Shown here piece after piece: positions 28,177-38,003 of a stretch of 64,000 bases of DNA. Position 1 is the stretch's first letter; each line of letters begins with the position of its first letter. Below the pieces are notes generated by a model. The model was not told where the DNA came from. It ran no database searches and saw nothing but the letters and a program-made list of their open reading frames with translations. Position numbers and translations under genes: made by a program. This DNA is from Aureibaculum algae (lineage in GTDB: Bacteria > Bacteroidota > Bacteroidia > Flavobacteriales > Flavobacteriaceae): contig NZ_CP040749.1 in the NCBI RefSeq assembly GCF_006065315.1, positions 62,001 to 126,000 of the forward strand, in the 5' to 3' direction.

Positions 28177-30243
28177 TTAATTATGAAAATATAAGTTATC
28201 AATAAATACAGTTGCACTTGCACCACTAGTATCAAAAAGCAATTGTGTAATTGCAGATCTATCAACTGCAAAATTTTCAAGAGGAATAGTTACGCTTACC
28301 CAAGTTCCTGTTTTAACAGTAACAAATTTTATATCTTCTGAACTAATTACCGTATTTACTAATTTTAATCCAAGTGTAGTAGCGTCAGGAGTGAAATAAT
28401 CAAAATGTACATAAGACATTGAAGATAAATCTGTTGGATTACCATAATCTGTCACAATACCTGTGTAATTCAATGATTCATATTTCCAAATAATATTTCC
28501 GCCGATATTAACATCTGTTAGTGTCGTTGATTGACCCCAATCTGGGTTTAACTCACTTATACCAACACTCGTATATGAATCACTGAATACAGAAATTACA
28601 TCACTAGAACCAATGTTGGGTGTTGGAGCTTCTACGGTTGGTTGTGTACTATCTGGTTCAGAATAAAAATATAAATTATCAATATATACTTTTGCACTTC
28701 CTCCGTCAGTATCAAATAGAATTTGTGTTACAGCTGATCTGTCAAATGCATAATTTTCAAGAGGAATGGTTACACTTACCCAAGTACCTTTTACAACAGT
28801 TTCAACAAATTCTATATCTTCAGTACCAGTGACAGTATTTACTAATTTCAATCCTAATTTTTCAGCATCAGGTGTAAAATAATCAAAATGAACAAAATCA
28901 CGACCTGATAAATTGGTTGGATTTCCATAGTCAGTAACAATACCTGTATAATTCAAAGATTCATATAACCAAATATCATTTCCACCCACATTAACAGTGG
29001 CTATGGTCGTAGTTTGGCCCCAATCGGGGTTTAATTCACTAATACCAATGCTAGTGTAAGAATCGCTAAAGATAGAGGTAACATCACTGGCATTAAAGGT
29101 TGGATCTGGAGCTACCACATCTGGTGCAGTTGCTACAACTGGTTGTTTATAAAAGTAAAGGTTGTCTACAAAAATTGTACCACCTCCAGAGGGTATACCA
29201 TCAAATTTAAATTGAATAATTTCACTTAAATCTACAAGGGGATTCTGATCTGTAAAGAATGCTAATGGAATATCAAATGAAGTCCATTGATCTGCAATCA
29301 AGTTCAGATCATAAGCTGTTTCATTTGGTCCTGTACTTATTGGAGATAATTTTGCGATAAAATCACTATCGGCAGTCCAAACATCTATATGAAGGTACTC
29401 CATAGCAGAAGCATCCAAAGGAACTGAAGAAAAATCAATACCTTGATAGGTTAATCCACCATATTGAATCATATTATCACCATCAACATTAATTTGAGTA
29501 AATGATGTTGATTGTCCCCAATCTGGATAATAATTAATAGGATCTGGATTATCATAAGTATCACTATATATAGAAATAACATCTTCTGGTGATTTAGTTG
29601 GGGTAGGTGCCGCAACTAATGGTTGTAAAATCGCAGTAACTACAAATTCTTGTGTAATCTCAGTAGTTTCGATAGCAGCACCCTTTGCAACAACTTTAAT
29701 TGTATAAGTACCTGGCTCTTGATATACGAAAGAAGCCATTTCACCAATATTAGCTGTTACGGGATCGTCATTACCTTCTTCACCAAAATAAACATCAAAC
29801 ATAGTAGCGAAATCTGCTGTGGCTGTAACATTTAACTGTTTAGAAATAGCTGGATCATTTTCAATGAGTACTTCTAGATTTTCAGGAGCTTTAAATGAAA
29901 CAACTAAATCTTGAGAAGCTTCCGTTTTTAAACCAGTAATACCTATAGCTTCTATTTTTATAGTAAAAGAACCTTCGGGGTAAATGTGGGTTGTACTACT
30001 TCCTTGTTTAACAAGTATAGGTTGAGTTGTACTGTCTCCTAAATAGATATTATACGTAGTGGCCCCATCACCATTAGGTGTAATAGTTACTGTGCCCGTA
30101 TTATCTTGGGTAATATCATATACTGCTGAAACATTAGTTGGAGCAGTTACTTCGTCTAAATAGTTGAAGTTATCTTCTTCTTCACATCCCGTAAAAGAAA
30201 CAAAGAAAATTAATAAACCGATTGTATATTTTATTTTTTGCAT
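28177..30243 (-). CDS. surface glycan-binding lipoprotein with three tandem domains
   Basis: Likely SGBP (SusE/F position) that captures polysaccharide for the SusC/SusD transporter. Lipobox FTGC (Cys20) followed by an acidic EEED stretch, a surface-export-like signal. Two Ig/PKD-like domains span about 33-115 and 118-205. Three homologous beta-sandwich domains follow at about 213-365, 379-529 and 540-687. Each starts with a DVxSIxSDxY-like motif, contains PDWGQ and ends in a VDNLYFY-like strand, as in CBM4/CBM6-type folds. Domains 2 and 3 are roughly three-quarters identical by eye; domain 1 is more divergent. No catalytic motif was seen. The gene lies 11 bases after susD and 12 bases before GH16. 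Confidence 0.85.
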   Translation of the reverse strand: MQKIKYTIGLLIFFVSFTGCEEEDNFNYLDEVTAPTNVSAVYDITQDNTGTVTITPNGDGATTYNIYLGDSTTQPILVKQGSSTTHIYPEGSFTIKIEAIGITGLKTEASQDLVVSFKAPENLEVLIENDPAISKQLNVTATADFATMFDVYFGEEGNDDPVTANIGEMASFVYQEPGTYTIKVVAKGAAIETTEITQEFVVTAILQPLVAAPTPTKSPEDVISIYSDTYDNPDPINYYPDWGQSTSFTQINVDGDNMIQYGGLTYQGIDFSSVPLDASAMEYLHIDVWTADSDFIAKLSPISTGPNETAYDLNLIADQWTSFDIPLAFFTDQNPLVDLSEIIQFKFDGIPSGGGTIFVDNLYFYKQPVVATAPDVVAPDPTFNASDVTSIFSDSYTSIGISELNPDWGQTTTIATVNVGGNDIWLYESLNYTGIVTDYGNPTNLSGRDFVHFDYFTPDAEKLGLKLVNTVTGTEDIEFVETVVKGTWVSVTIPLENYAFDRSAVTQILFDTDGGSAKVYIDNLYFYSEPDSTQPTVEAPTPNIGSSDVISVFSDSYTSVGISELNPDWGQSTTLTDVNIGGNIIWKYESLNYTGIVTDYGNPTDLSSMSYVHFDYFTPDATTLGLKLVNTVISSEDIKFVTVKTGTWVSVTIPLENFAVDRSAITQLLFDTSGASATVFIDNLYFHN
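28183..29607 (-). repeat. three tandem intragenic domain repeats
   Basis: Coding repeats of about 450-460 bases inside the binding lipoprotein: 29149-29607 (domain 1), 28657-29109 (domain 2) and 28183-28626 (domain 3). Repeats 2 and 3 are recognisably similar in DNA as well, for example around the shared ESLNYTGIVTDYGNPT segment, so their duplication is the more recent event. Confidence 0.85.
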
Positions 30244-30254
30244 AAGTTCTAGTA

Positions 30255-31718
30255 TTAATATCCTGGGTTTTGAGACCAGATATTACCGGCCAATTCAATT
30301 TCTATAGATGGTATTGGAAAAATTTCATGCTTACCAGCAACAAATCCATCAATTTCTTGTAAAGCTCTGCCCGTTCTAACCAAGTCAAAGAAATGATGTC
30401 CTTCACCAACCAATTCCACTCTACGTTCATGATAAATAGCATCTATTAAATTGGTTCCGCTAATGGTTACATCAGCTAAACCTGCACGTGTTCTCACTCT
30501 ATTTAAATATTCTCTAGCCGTACCATCTCCTAATCCACCACGAGCATAGGCTTCGGCCGACATAAGGAGCACGTCAGCAAAACGAATTGCTCTATAATTA
30601 TTTGGGTTGGTCAGATTTTGATCTCCAGTATTGGCATCACCTTGACGAGAAATATATTTTCTATTATAATATCCTGTATGTTCAAACCCAGTAACAAAAG
30701 TTGATCCATTGGAATCTGACCAAGCATTTATATCTAAAATGGCCGTTTCTAATCTTCCATCACCATCTTCAAATTCGTCAAAAACTTCTTGTGTAGGAAC
30801 GTTAAAGCTAAAGCCCGACTCAAATATAGGACCATCATAATTACGTATCCCGTTGAAGCCAACAGCTACATTACCTTCACTACACTGTAAACAGCCAAAC
30901 CCAGCACCTTCTTCATCTGTGTATTGAATTTCGAAAACGGATTCAATATTATTTTCATTATCATTTTCGAATAGCGTACTATAATCACCAACTAAATCAT
31001 ATGGTCCAGCAATTACTTGTTCTAAAATTGTAGCAGCTTCAGAAAATTTATCTTGAAACAAATATACTTTACCCAAAAGGGCTTGAGCAGCTCCTTTAGT
31101 AACTCTACCAGCCTGTGTTTGTGTAACAGGTAAATTATCAGCTGCAAATTGTAAATCTGATTCTATCTGGATATAAACTTGAGCTTTTGGTGTTCTATCA
31201 AGACTCGTTTCTTCTCCAAATAATATTCTTTTATCAACTGCTAAGGGTACATCACCAAACCATTTTACCAATTCAAAATAATAATAGGCTCTTAAAAATC
31301 GAGTTTGTGCTAGAACTTCAGTTTTACCGGAAAAATCAAGATTATCTTGAAATTCCATTATAAAATTTGCTCTATTGACTCCTCCGTACATCCAACCCCA
31401 AATATCTCTAAGTTGGGCATTCACTGGTGTATGGATCATATCATCTATTTCTTGAATACCTGGTACATCAGTTGCACTTTCACCACCCGCAAGTGTATTA
31501 TCAGAAGCTATTTCTCCTAACATTACATTTAGATATGTTGATTGCAAGGGGTCATAAGCGGCAAGTAATGCACGCTCATAATCTTCACTTGAATTAAAAA
31601 AGTTCTCAGAATTTTCGCTTTCTGGTTTAACATCAACAAAACTATCACTACACGAAAGTGACACAAGCATCAATACAATAATGCTTATATAGTTTATTAT
31701 TTCTTTTTTGATTTTCAT
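30255..31718 (-). CDS. SusD/RagB family nutrient-binding outer membrane lipoprotein
   Basis: SusD-like lid of the SusC transporter, which binds glycan at the cell surface and hands it to the channel. Lipobox SLSC (Cys23). The N-terminal region FVDVKPES and YERALLAAYDPLQ, the TPR-like helices RFLRAYYYFELVKWFGDVPL and the C-terminal YRAIRFADVLLMSAEAYARGG, YLNRVRTRAGL and ERRVELVGEGHHFFDLVRTG are family landmarks. Length 487 aa is normal. Its start lies 4 bases after the susC stop, as in most SusC/D pairs. In this context the ligand is probably a beta-1,3-glucan. Confidence 0.96.
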   Translation of the reverse strand: MKIKKEIINYISIIVLMLVSLSCSDSFVDVKPESENSENFFNSSEDYERALLAAYDPLQSTYLNVMLGEIASDNTLAGGESATDVPGIQEIDDMIHTPVNAQLRDIWGWMYGGVNRANFIMEFQDNLDFSGKTEVLAQTRFLRAYYYFELVKWFGDVPLAVDKRILFGEETSLDRTPKAQVYIQIESDLQFAADNLPVTQTQAGRVTKGAAQALLGKVYLFQDKFSEAATILEQVIAGPYDLVGDYSTLFENDNENNIESVFEIQYTDEEGAGFGCLQCSEGNVAVGFNGIRNYDGPIFESGFSFNVPTQEVFDEFEDGDGRLETAILDINAWSDSNGSTFVTGFEHTGYYNRKYISRQGDANTGDQNLTNPNNYRAIRFADVLLMSAEAYARGGLGDGTAREYLNRVRTRAGLADVTISGTNLIDAIYHERRVELVGEGHHFFDLVRTGRALQEIDGFVAGKHEIFPIPSIEIELAGNIWSQNPGY

Positions 31719-31722
31719 AATC

Positions 31723-34700
31723 TTAAAATTTAATATTTATACCAAACAAATAAGTTCTAGGAACAGGATAAAATCCAAAGTCAATACCGCCTCCAATTGG
31801 GTCTCCTGATGATGAAGAAGGGTCAAAACCACGATACTCTGTAAATGTGTATAAGTTATTTACTGAAGCATAAATTCTAACGTTGTCTATGCCAGTGGCT
31901 TCTTTAAATTTCTCTCCGAAGGTATAACCCAATTGTACATTTTGAATTCTAATATATGAGCCATCTTCTACATAAAAATCTGAGAATAGACTATTAGAGT
32001 TTGCACCATTTGTTACCCTATGAAAAGTATTTGTACTACCCTCACCAGTCCATCTATTTAAAAATTGGATTCCTCTGTTGGTTTGGTTCTGCTGTCTTTC
32101 ATAATTACGAACAATATCATTACCCACCGAAGCGTATGCGTACGCACCAAAGTCAAAATTCTTGTAATTGAACCCAATATTTAATCCCATAGTAACATCT
32201 GGTATCGGATCTCCTAAATTCGTTCTGTCATCTGAATCTATAGCTCCATCACCATTTATATCTAGATATTTTAAATCGCCCGGAGATGCATTTGCTTGAG
32301 TGGCATGTGCATCGACCTCTGCTTGATTTTGAAAAACACCATTGGTTTGAAGTCCATAAAAATAACCTATAGGAAAACCAACTTCCATTCTTGAAGGGGG
32401 CTCTTGACCTACGCCAAATTGTCCGCCAGTTAAAAAGTCTGTGTTACTACTAACGGCTAAAACTTCATTGTTAAGTGTTGTAAAGTTGTAGCTTATGTTA
32501 AAATCAAAGTTTTCTGAAAGCTTATCTTTATAGGCTATAGAAAATTCAATTCCTTTATTTTCTACTGTTCCAGCATTAATTGTTGGAGCAGAAGCACCAG
32601 GAGCATAAACTCCTAATATTCCAGAAACAGAGGGTACTAATAGTAAATCTTCTGTTTCTCTTTTAAAATAATCTAACGTAATATCAATTTTATTGTTTGC
32701 AAATTTGGCATCAACACCAATATCTAATGTTTTTTGTTTTTCCCATTTAATTTCAGGGTTTGATAATGCACTGGCGGCAGCCCCGAATGCTCTTGTTTCA
32801 TTAAACACATAAACTCCTTCTCCATCTAATAATGAAACATATCTAAAGTCGCCAATTCTATCGTTACCGATTATACCGTAACTAGCTCTAAGTTTTAAGA
32901 AATTTACAGTATTACCATTGTCAATTAGTATACCACCTATAGATGCAGATGGAAAATAACCAAATCTATTATTAGGTGCAAACCTCGTTGAACCATCACG
33001 TCTTAGAACACCAGAGAATAAGATTCGACCTTTATAGTCGTACTGAACTCTTGTAAAATAAGATAATAACCTTTGATCAAACTTTCTAGGCTTCTCAAAT
33101 AGAAGATCTTCTACATCTGTAACATTTTCCAGGCTAGCGTTTTCAAAAGAATTATCAGGTATATCAAAACCTTTAAAATTGGAGAAAGTACCTGTGGTTT
33201 TAAAAACAGACATACCCAACAATGCCTTTACATTATGATTTTCAGCAATTGTATTTTCATAAGTAATGAAACTATCCCAAGTATAGTCAGTATATGTATT
33301 TCTTATTTTTTGGAATTCACTTCTATCTTTATTAAATACTTTACCAGAACCATAGAATGCCTCAGGAGAAAAAATTTCAGTATTTACTAAAGCGTGATTG
33401 AATTGATAGCGGGTTTCTACAGTGAAATTTTTAAAAAAATTATAATTTAGCCCAGCAACAAAACTGATTTTATCAGTTTCGTCTCTATCGTATGTGTTTT
33501 CAATTTGTGCAAGAGGGTTTATAACTTCGTTTCCAAGGCCTTCTGCTAAGGTATATTCACCATTTGCATCATATACAGTTAACGTAGGGTCCATGTTTAA
33601 GGCATTAAATAAAATTGAACCTAATGCATTTTCAGACAATTTATTTTTATTAGCATCTGTGTAAATGGTAGAAAAATTAAATTTAAAATTCTTTAAAAAA
33701 TCTAAATTATAATTAAAACGGGTAGAAAAACGATTGAAGTTTGACTTATCGCCTCCTACAATACCATCCTGAGTTAAATAATTGGCTCCATAACTATAAG
33801 ATGAATTTTCACCACCTCCATTTAAGCTGATACTGTAATTAGAAATTGGAGCAGTTTCAAAAACTTCATCCTGCCAATTAGTACCTGACCCTAATTTTGA
33901 AATATCTGTAAACCTAGGTGTCATTCCACCAGCAGCAAAAGCTTCATTATTAATGATTGCATACTCAGTTGCATTTAAAACAGGAATCTTTCTTGTTGTT
34001 TCTTGAAAACCAAGATAAGAAGAGAATTCCAATTTTGGTGACATACTCCTTCTACCAGTTTTAGTAGTTATCAAAATAACACCATTTGCGGCTCTAACCC
34101 CATAAATACCTGCGGTAGCATCTTTTAATACATTGATGCTTTGTATATCTCCAGGGTTTATAGTACTGAGGTCTTCAATTACGTTTCCGTCAACTAAAAT
34201 AAGAGGTCTGCTATCTCCATTGGTAGAAATACCCCTAATACTAATATTAGCACCACTACCAGGGGAACCAGATTGTGTTGTAATATTAACACCAGGCACT
34301 TGACCTTGCAATGCTTGTTCTACACGTGTAGGTTTTAAATTTTCTATAGTTGCGGCACTTACGACTGAAACCGCACCTGTAACTTCTTTTTTACGCTGTG
34401 TTCCATAACCCACCACGACAACCTCATCTAATGACTGTGCATCTTCTTGAAGTTGAATTGTTAAAAAGTTGGTTCCAGTTATAGTTACTTCTTGTTCGAT
34501 AAATCCAATAAATGAGAAAACTAAGATTTCACCAACCTTTCTGTTAGTAATAGTAAAATTTCCATCGAAATCGGTTGTAACTCCGGTGTTAGTATTCTTT
34601 ACAATTACATTTACACCAGGTAACGGTGAATTGGTAGCTGCCTCAAATACTGATCCTTTTATTTCCAAATCCTGTCCAAAGACGGCGACAGAGAAACATA

Positions 34701-34731
34701 TAAAAATGATTAATGATAAATTTGATTTCAT
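31723..34731 (-). CDS. SusC/RagA family TonB-dependent outer membrane transporter
   Basis: TonB-dependent importer of oligosaccharides. Signal peptide ends at VFGQ (about residue 19). A carboxypeptidase-like regulatory domain (about 22-100; SPLPGVNVIVKNTNTGVTTD) is followed by a TonB-box-like LDEVVVVGYG and the SusC signature NVLKDATAGIYGVRAANGV in the plug. The rest is a 22-stranded barrel ending in a Phe (INIKF). Length 1002 aa is usual. It is the first structural gene of the PUL, downstream of the LuxR-type sensor/regulator with a 277-base intergenic region that carries three copies of a 9-base motif. Confidence 0.97.
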   Translation of the reverse strand: MKSNLSLIIFICFSVAVFGQDLEIKGSVFEAATNSPLPGVNVIVKNTNTGVTTDFDGNFTITNRKVGEILVFSFIGFIEQEVTITGTNFLTIQLQEDAQSLDEVVVVGYGTQRKKEVTGAVSVVSAATIENLKPTRVEQALQGQVPGVNITTQSGSPGSGANISIRGISTNGDSRPLILVDGNVIEDLSTINPGDIQSINVLKDATAGIYGVRAANGVILITTKTGRRSMSPKLEFSSYLGFQETTRKIPVLNATEYAIINNEAFAAGGMTPRFTDISKLGSGTNWQDEVFETAPISNYSISLNGGGENSSYSYGANYLTQDGIVGGDKSNFNRFSTRFNYNLDFLKNFKFNFSTIYTDANKNKLSENALGSILFNALNMDPTLTVYDANGEYTLAEGLGNEVINPLAQIENTYDRDETDKISFVAGLNYNFFKNFTVETRYQFNHALVNTEIFSPEAFYGSGKVFNKDRSEFQKIRNTYTDYTWDSFITYENTIAENHNVKALLGMSVFKTTGTFSNFKGFDIPDNSFENASLENVTDVEDLLFEKPRKFDQRLLSYFTRVQYDYKGRILFSGVLRRDGSTRFAPNNRFGYFPSASIGGILIDNGNTVNFLKLRASYGIIGNDRIGDFRYVSLLDGEGVYVFNETRAFGAAASALSNPEIKWEKQKTLDIGVDAKFANNKIDITLDYFKRETEDLLLVPSVSGILGVYAPGASAPTINAGTVENKGIEFSIAYKDKLSENFDFNISYNFTTLNNEVLAVSSNTDFLTGGQFGVGQEPPSRMEVGFPIGYFYGLQTNGVFQNQAEVDAHATQANASPGDLKYLDINGDGAIDSDDRTNLGDPIPDVTMGLNIGFNYKNFDFGAYAYASVGNDIVRNYERQQNQTNRGIQFLNRWTGEGSTNTFHRVTNGANSNSLFSDFYVEDGSYIRIQNVQLGYTFGEKFKEATGIDNVRIYASVNNLYTFTEYRGFDPSSSSGDPIGGGIDFGFYPVPRTYLFGINIKF

Positions 34732-34789
34732 ATATATATTATTTGATATTTTAAAATTACGTCATAACATAATGCAATGTAGAAAAAGC

Positions 34790-34985
34790 ACCTCAACAAA
34801 AAATATACGGCATTATAGATGGGCGTATATCAATATAGCAAATAATAGGGGTAATTTAAGACACTTTACAGTGATGAATGGTGGTGAAGGATGTATTTGA
34901 AGGGTAACTATTAGATGTAAATAAAAAATTTAAAAAATGGTCTTAAAATCACCAAAACAGCTATATGTTGAGGTAATGTTGAGGT
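34790..34985. promoter_or_regulatory. candidate operator: three copies of TGTTGAGGT upstream of susC
   Basis: The 9-mer TGTTGAGGT occurs exactly at 34966-34974 and 34977-34985 (direct repeats 11 bases apart, about one helical turn) and once inverted at 34790-34798, 59 bases before the susC ATG. All lie in the 277-base gap between the regulator stop and susC. The rest of the gap is AT-rich and no exact -7 TAnnTTTG element was found for susC. Binding by the adjacent LuxR-type regulator is inferred from position and repeat form. Confidence 0.5.
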
Positions 34986-35008
34986 TAATTTATGAAATGT
35001 TGTAGCTT

Positions 35009-37798
35009 TTAAACTTCTAAAATGTAGTTTATAAGACCTTTTTCATGTGGAAGATTCATTTTTTTACGTAATCGATATCTTTTTATCTCAACACTTCTTA
35101 CTGAAATATTAAGTAATGGAGCTATTTCTTTTGATGATAAATTAAGTCTTAAATAGGCACAAAACCTAAGGTCATTTGGTGTTAAATTTGGATGAATATT
35201 TTTAATCTTCTTTAGGAAATCTTTATCGGCGTTATTAAAGGCCTTTTCTAAAAACTCCCAATCTTTATTGTTATTAATATTACTATCAATAATTTTTATC
35301 ACTTTTTTGTTGGCATTATTAGAGTTATCAGTGATTAACTCCTTTTTTATACTATTTAATATTTCATTCTTTTTTATAATACTCATTGTAGAAATTGCTA
35401 GCTCTCTATTTTTATGGTCAATATCTTTTTGCAATTGCTCTTTTTCTATATTCATAAATTGCTCTTTTGCCTTTAATTCTTTTAATGCCAAAACACGTTT
35501 ATTACGTTCTAATAAATGCTGTCTTTGCTTTTTATAATATTTTTTATAATTAACATGAACAACATATCCGATAAGCAATAATATAGTAAAATATGAAATA
35601 TAGGCTAGTACTGATCGATACCAAGGCTTATTGATTTTAAAAATAAATTGGGCGACATTATTTGATTGTATTTCGCCAACTTTAGCTCTTACTTCAAAAG
35701 TGTAATTTCCGTTAGGTAAATTTTGATAGGTGGTTTTATAATTCGTTGACCAATCTGACCAATGAGTTCCCTGACCCAGCAAGCGGGTTTGATAAAGAAC
35801 AGGAGACATAGCATTATAATAGATTGCAGCATAACTAATCTCAAAACCATTAGAATTGTATTTAAACTCTTGATTGTCGGAAATGGAAAGCTTTTTTAAA
35901 AAGTTATTTTGCCTACTATAATTATTGATGCCGTTGATTTCGATTTTAAATTCCTTACGGTTTTCATGATTAACATCCATTAGGGTAAAGCCATTGGATG
36001 ATCCTATTAAATAATTATTATCTTCAATTTTAGTTAATTTTTGAAACCCTTTCATTGATGAGAAAAGCGTAGTTGGAAATGGCACTTTTCTTAACTCCAA
36101 ATGATTACTGAGTTGACCTTGTTTTAAGTTTATCAATTCATCTTTACCGAACATCCAAATACCATCGTCTGTAATACTCATTCTGCCAGAAACGAAATCA
36201 TCACCAATATAACTTGAAACAGAATCATTTCTATTAAATTTCAAGGTCTCAGTGTTGTACTTGAAAAACCCTTCTTTACTCGCGTAATAAATTTGACCTT
36301 TATATTTGTTTAGACCTGAACTTTGATAGGACAGAAAATGTTCTATCTTTTTAACGTTGGTGAACTCAGTAAAATCTGAGTTGAACTTAAGTTCAAACAC
36401 CCCCTTATATTCATGATTCAATATAATCTTATCATTTGAAAATTCGAAGAATTGGCTCGAAAAATCAAACCCTTTAATTTTATGTTGAAATACCCAATTA
36501 TCATCAACTCGTTTTAGGACATGAATTCCATCGTAATTGCCCTGAAATAATAATTCTGGATGATTTGGCACCTCTCTAAAAAGCCAACTTCCAAGTATAT
36601 CTGCAATTTTTATTGCTTTCTTTTCTTTTATTATAAAAGTTCCTGAATTGTGACCACAAAACAGGATACCATCATATTCAAACAATGTCCAAACTTGCCC
36701 AGATGTATTAGGTATAATTTTGAACTCATCTGCACTTTTATAGCGTTTATAGAACAACCCCTGATTACTTCCTAAATAAATGTATTCGTTATGTTTAATA
36801 GCATCATATACGGTACCAATTTGACCTTTACGGTCATAAAAAATTTTTAAGGAAGCATCAATGTTTACATAATTAATTCCGTAATCTGTACCTAACCAAA
36901 CCGTATTGTTTTTGTCCTGAAAAAGCGAAAGTACTGTGTTATTGGTTAATCCATTTTCTTGTTTTATATGATCTTTAATGTTGCCTTCAGAGTCTACAAT
37001 CATTAAGCCATTAGAAACAGTTCCAAGAGCTATACTACCATCATTCAATTGAATGGCAGTGTAGATTGTTGTGTTTTTAAAAACAGTATTCAGCGTTATA
37101 TTAATCGGTTCAATAGCATTTTTAACCATTCTAAAAATACCATTATTGGTTACTAATATTAAGGCATTTGAATAATTGAATAGATTAATTACCGTATTAT
37201 TCTTAACCAATGTATCAACAACAACTAATTTTTCTACGCCTTCTTGTAATGTATAAATACCCTCTTTGGATACATGAAAATAGACTTGATTATCAAAAAC
37301 AGATAAGCTGTTTAGTGTCGTGTTAACTGTATGAAATTTATACTTTTTGCTTTTTAGATTGTAAAAATAAATTCGCTTTTTTGTTCTAAACAATATCCAA
37401 TCTTTATAATGCTCAATCTGCCAAAACACCTCATCTTCCAATATATCATTTTGAATTGCATCACTTAGTTTTGTAAATTCAAGTTCTCCAAATTCATTTT
37501 TTTCATAATAACCAAACTCCATATACGAACCTACATATATTCGGTTATCTATTACTTTTACTGAACGCATAGCCGAAGCATTAGGAGTATTATATAACTT
37601 CCATGAGGCACCATTATATACCAATAAACCAGCACTATTTGCAATATAAATTATCCCTGATTCATCTTGAGAAATAGACCAGTTTTGATTATCTGCTATA
37701 TAATTATTGGGCAAAAAAGATTTAAGAGGCGATATTTCTTGTGAGAAAAGCTCTTGGGTAAAAAATAAAAAGAGTATAATTACTATCGGTCTAATCAT
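35009..37798 (-). CDS. membrane propeller sensor fused to LuxR-type DNA-binding domain
   Basis: One-protein signal transducer for the PUL. Signal peptide at 1-20, then repeats of a two-component-regulator propeller (for example LFQDKNNTVWLGTDYGINYV) filling about 20-640 in the periplasm. A Y_Y_Y domain follows (WSDWSTNYKTTYQNLPNGNY, before 726). One transmembrane helix lies at about 730-749, then a Lys/Glu-rich coiled coil and a C-terminal LuxR-like helix-turn-helix (871-917: LTPNDLRFCAYLRLNLSSKEIA, then NISVRSVEIKRYRLRKKM). No histidine kinase or receiver domain is present, so it is not a classical hybrid two-component system. It probably senses oligosaccharide and acts on the susC promoter directly downstream. 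Confidence 0.88.
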   Translation of the reverse strand: MIRPIVIILFLFFTQELFSQEISPLKSFLPNNYIADNQNWSISQDESGIIYIANSAGLLVYNGASWKLYNTPNASAMRSVKVIDNRIYVGSYMEFGYYEKNEFGELEFTKLSDAIQNDILEDEVFWQIEHYKDWILFRTKKRIYFYNLKSKKYKFHTVNTTLNSLSVFDNQVYFHVSKEGIYTLQEGVEKLVVVDTLVKNNTVINLFNYSNALILVTNNGIFRMVKNAIEPINITLNTVFKNTTIYTAIQLNDGSIALGTVSNGLMIVDSEGNIKDHIKQENGLTNNTVLSLFQDKNNTVWLGTDYGINYVNIDASLKIFYDRKGQIGTVYDAIKHNEYIYLGSNQGLFYKRYKSADEFKIIPNTSGQVWTLFEYDGILFCGHNSGTFIIKEKKAIKIADILGSWLFREVPNHPELLFQGNYDGIHVLKRVDDNWVFQHKIKGFDFSSQFFEFSNDKIILNHEYKGVFELKFNSDFTEFTNVKKIEHFLSYQSSGLNKYKGQIYYASKEGFFKYNTETLKFNRNDSVSSYIGDDFVSGRMSITDDGIWMFGKDELINLKQGQLSNHLELRKVPFPTTLFSSMKGFQKLTKIEDNNYLIGSSNGFTLMDVNHENRKEFKIEINGINNYSRQNNFLKKLSISDNQEFKYNSNGFEISYAAIYYNAMSPVLYQTRLLGQGTHWSDWSTNYKTTYQNLPNGNYTFEVRAKVGEIQSNNVAQFIFKINKPWYRSVLAYISYFTILLLIGYVVHVNYKKYYKKQRQHLLERNKRVLALKELKAKEQFMNIEKEQLQKDIDHKNRELAISTMSIIKKNEILNSIKKELITDNSNNANKKVIKIIDSNINNNKDWEFLEKAFNNADKDFLKKIKNIHPNLTPNDLRFCAYLRLNLSSKEIAPLLNISVRSVEIKRYRLRKKMNLPHEKGLINYILEV

Positions 37799-38003
37799 AG
37801 AATCGAATATTAAATATTAACCTTGTTCAAATTCACAACTATGGAATCTTTAAGGTCTCTTTACTCAAGTTGTTTTTTAAGATTTTAATTTTTCTGAATT
37901 TCAAATGAGAATTTTCAAAATGTACTTATATAATAATTATCATTTGATAGTCAAACTTGATTCCCTCCTCTTTTTAAAGAGGGATATCTTATTGGCCAGG
38001 TAA

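Noticed and set aside
34732-34860. CAAA-NNN-TA sequences upstream of susC (also near 37916, 53742 and 62805) that resemble reversed -7 elements.
   Set aside because: Spacing is one base longer than the TAnnTTTG consensus; not reported as promoters without start-site data.
34469-34900. 143-codon + strand ORF running from susC antisense into the susC upstream region.
   Set aside because: Begins opposite conserved SusC codons; the remainder spans the regulatory gap and has no recognisable protein features.
37961-37990. Imperfect hairpin CCCTCCTCTTTTTAAAGAGGG after the S9 peptidase gene.
   Set aside because: The stem has unpaired bases and there is no good T run in the peptidase's direction; too weak to call a terminator.
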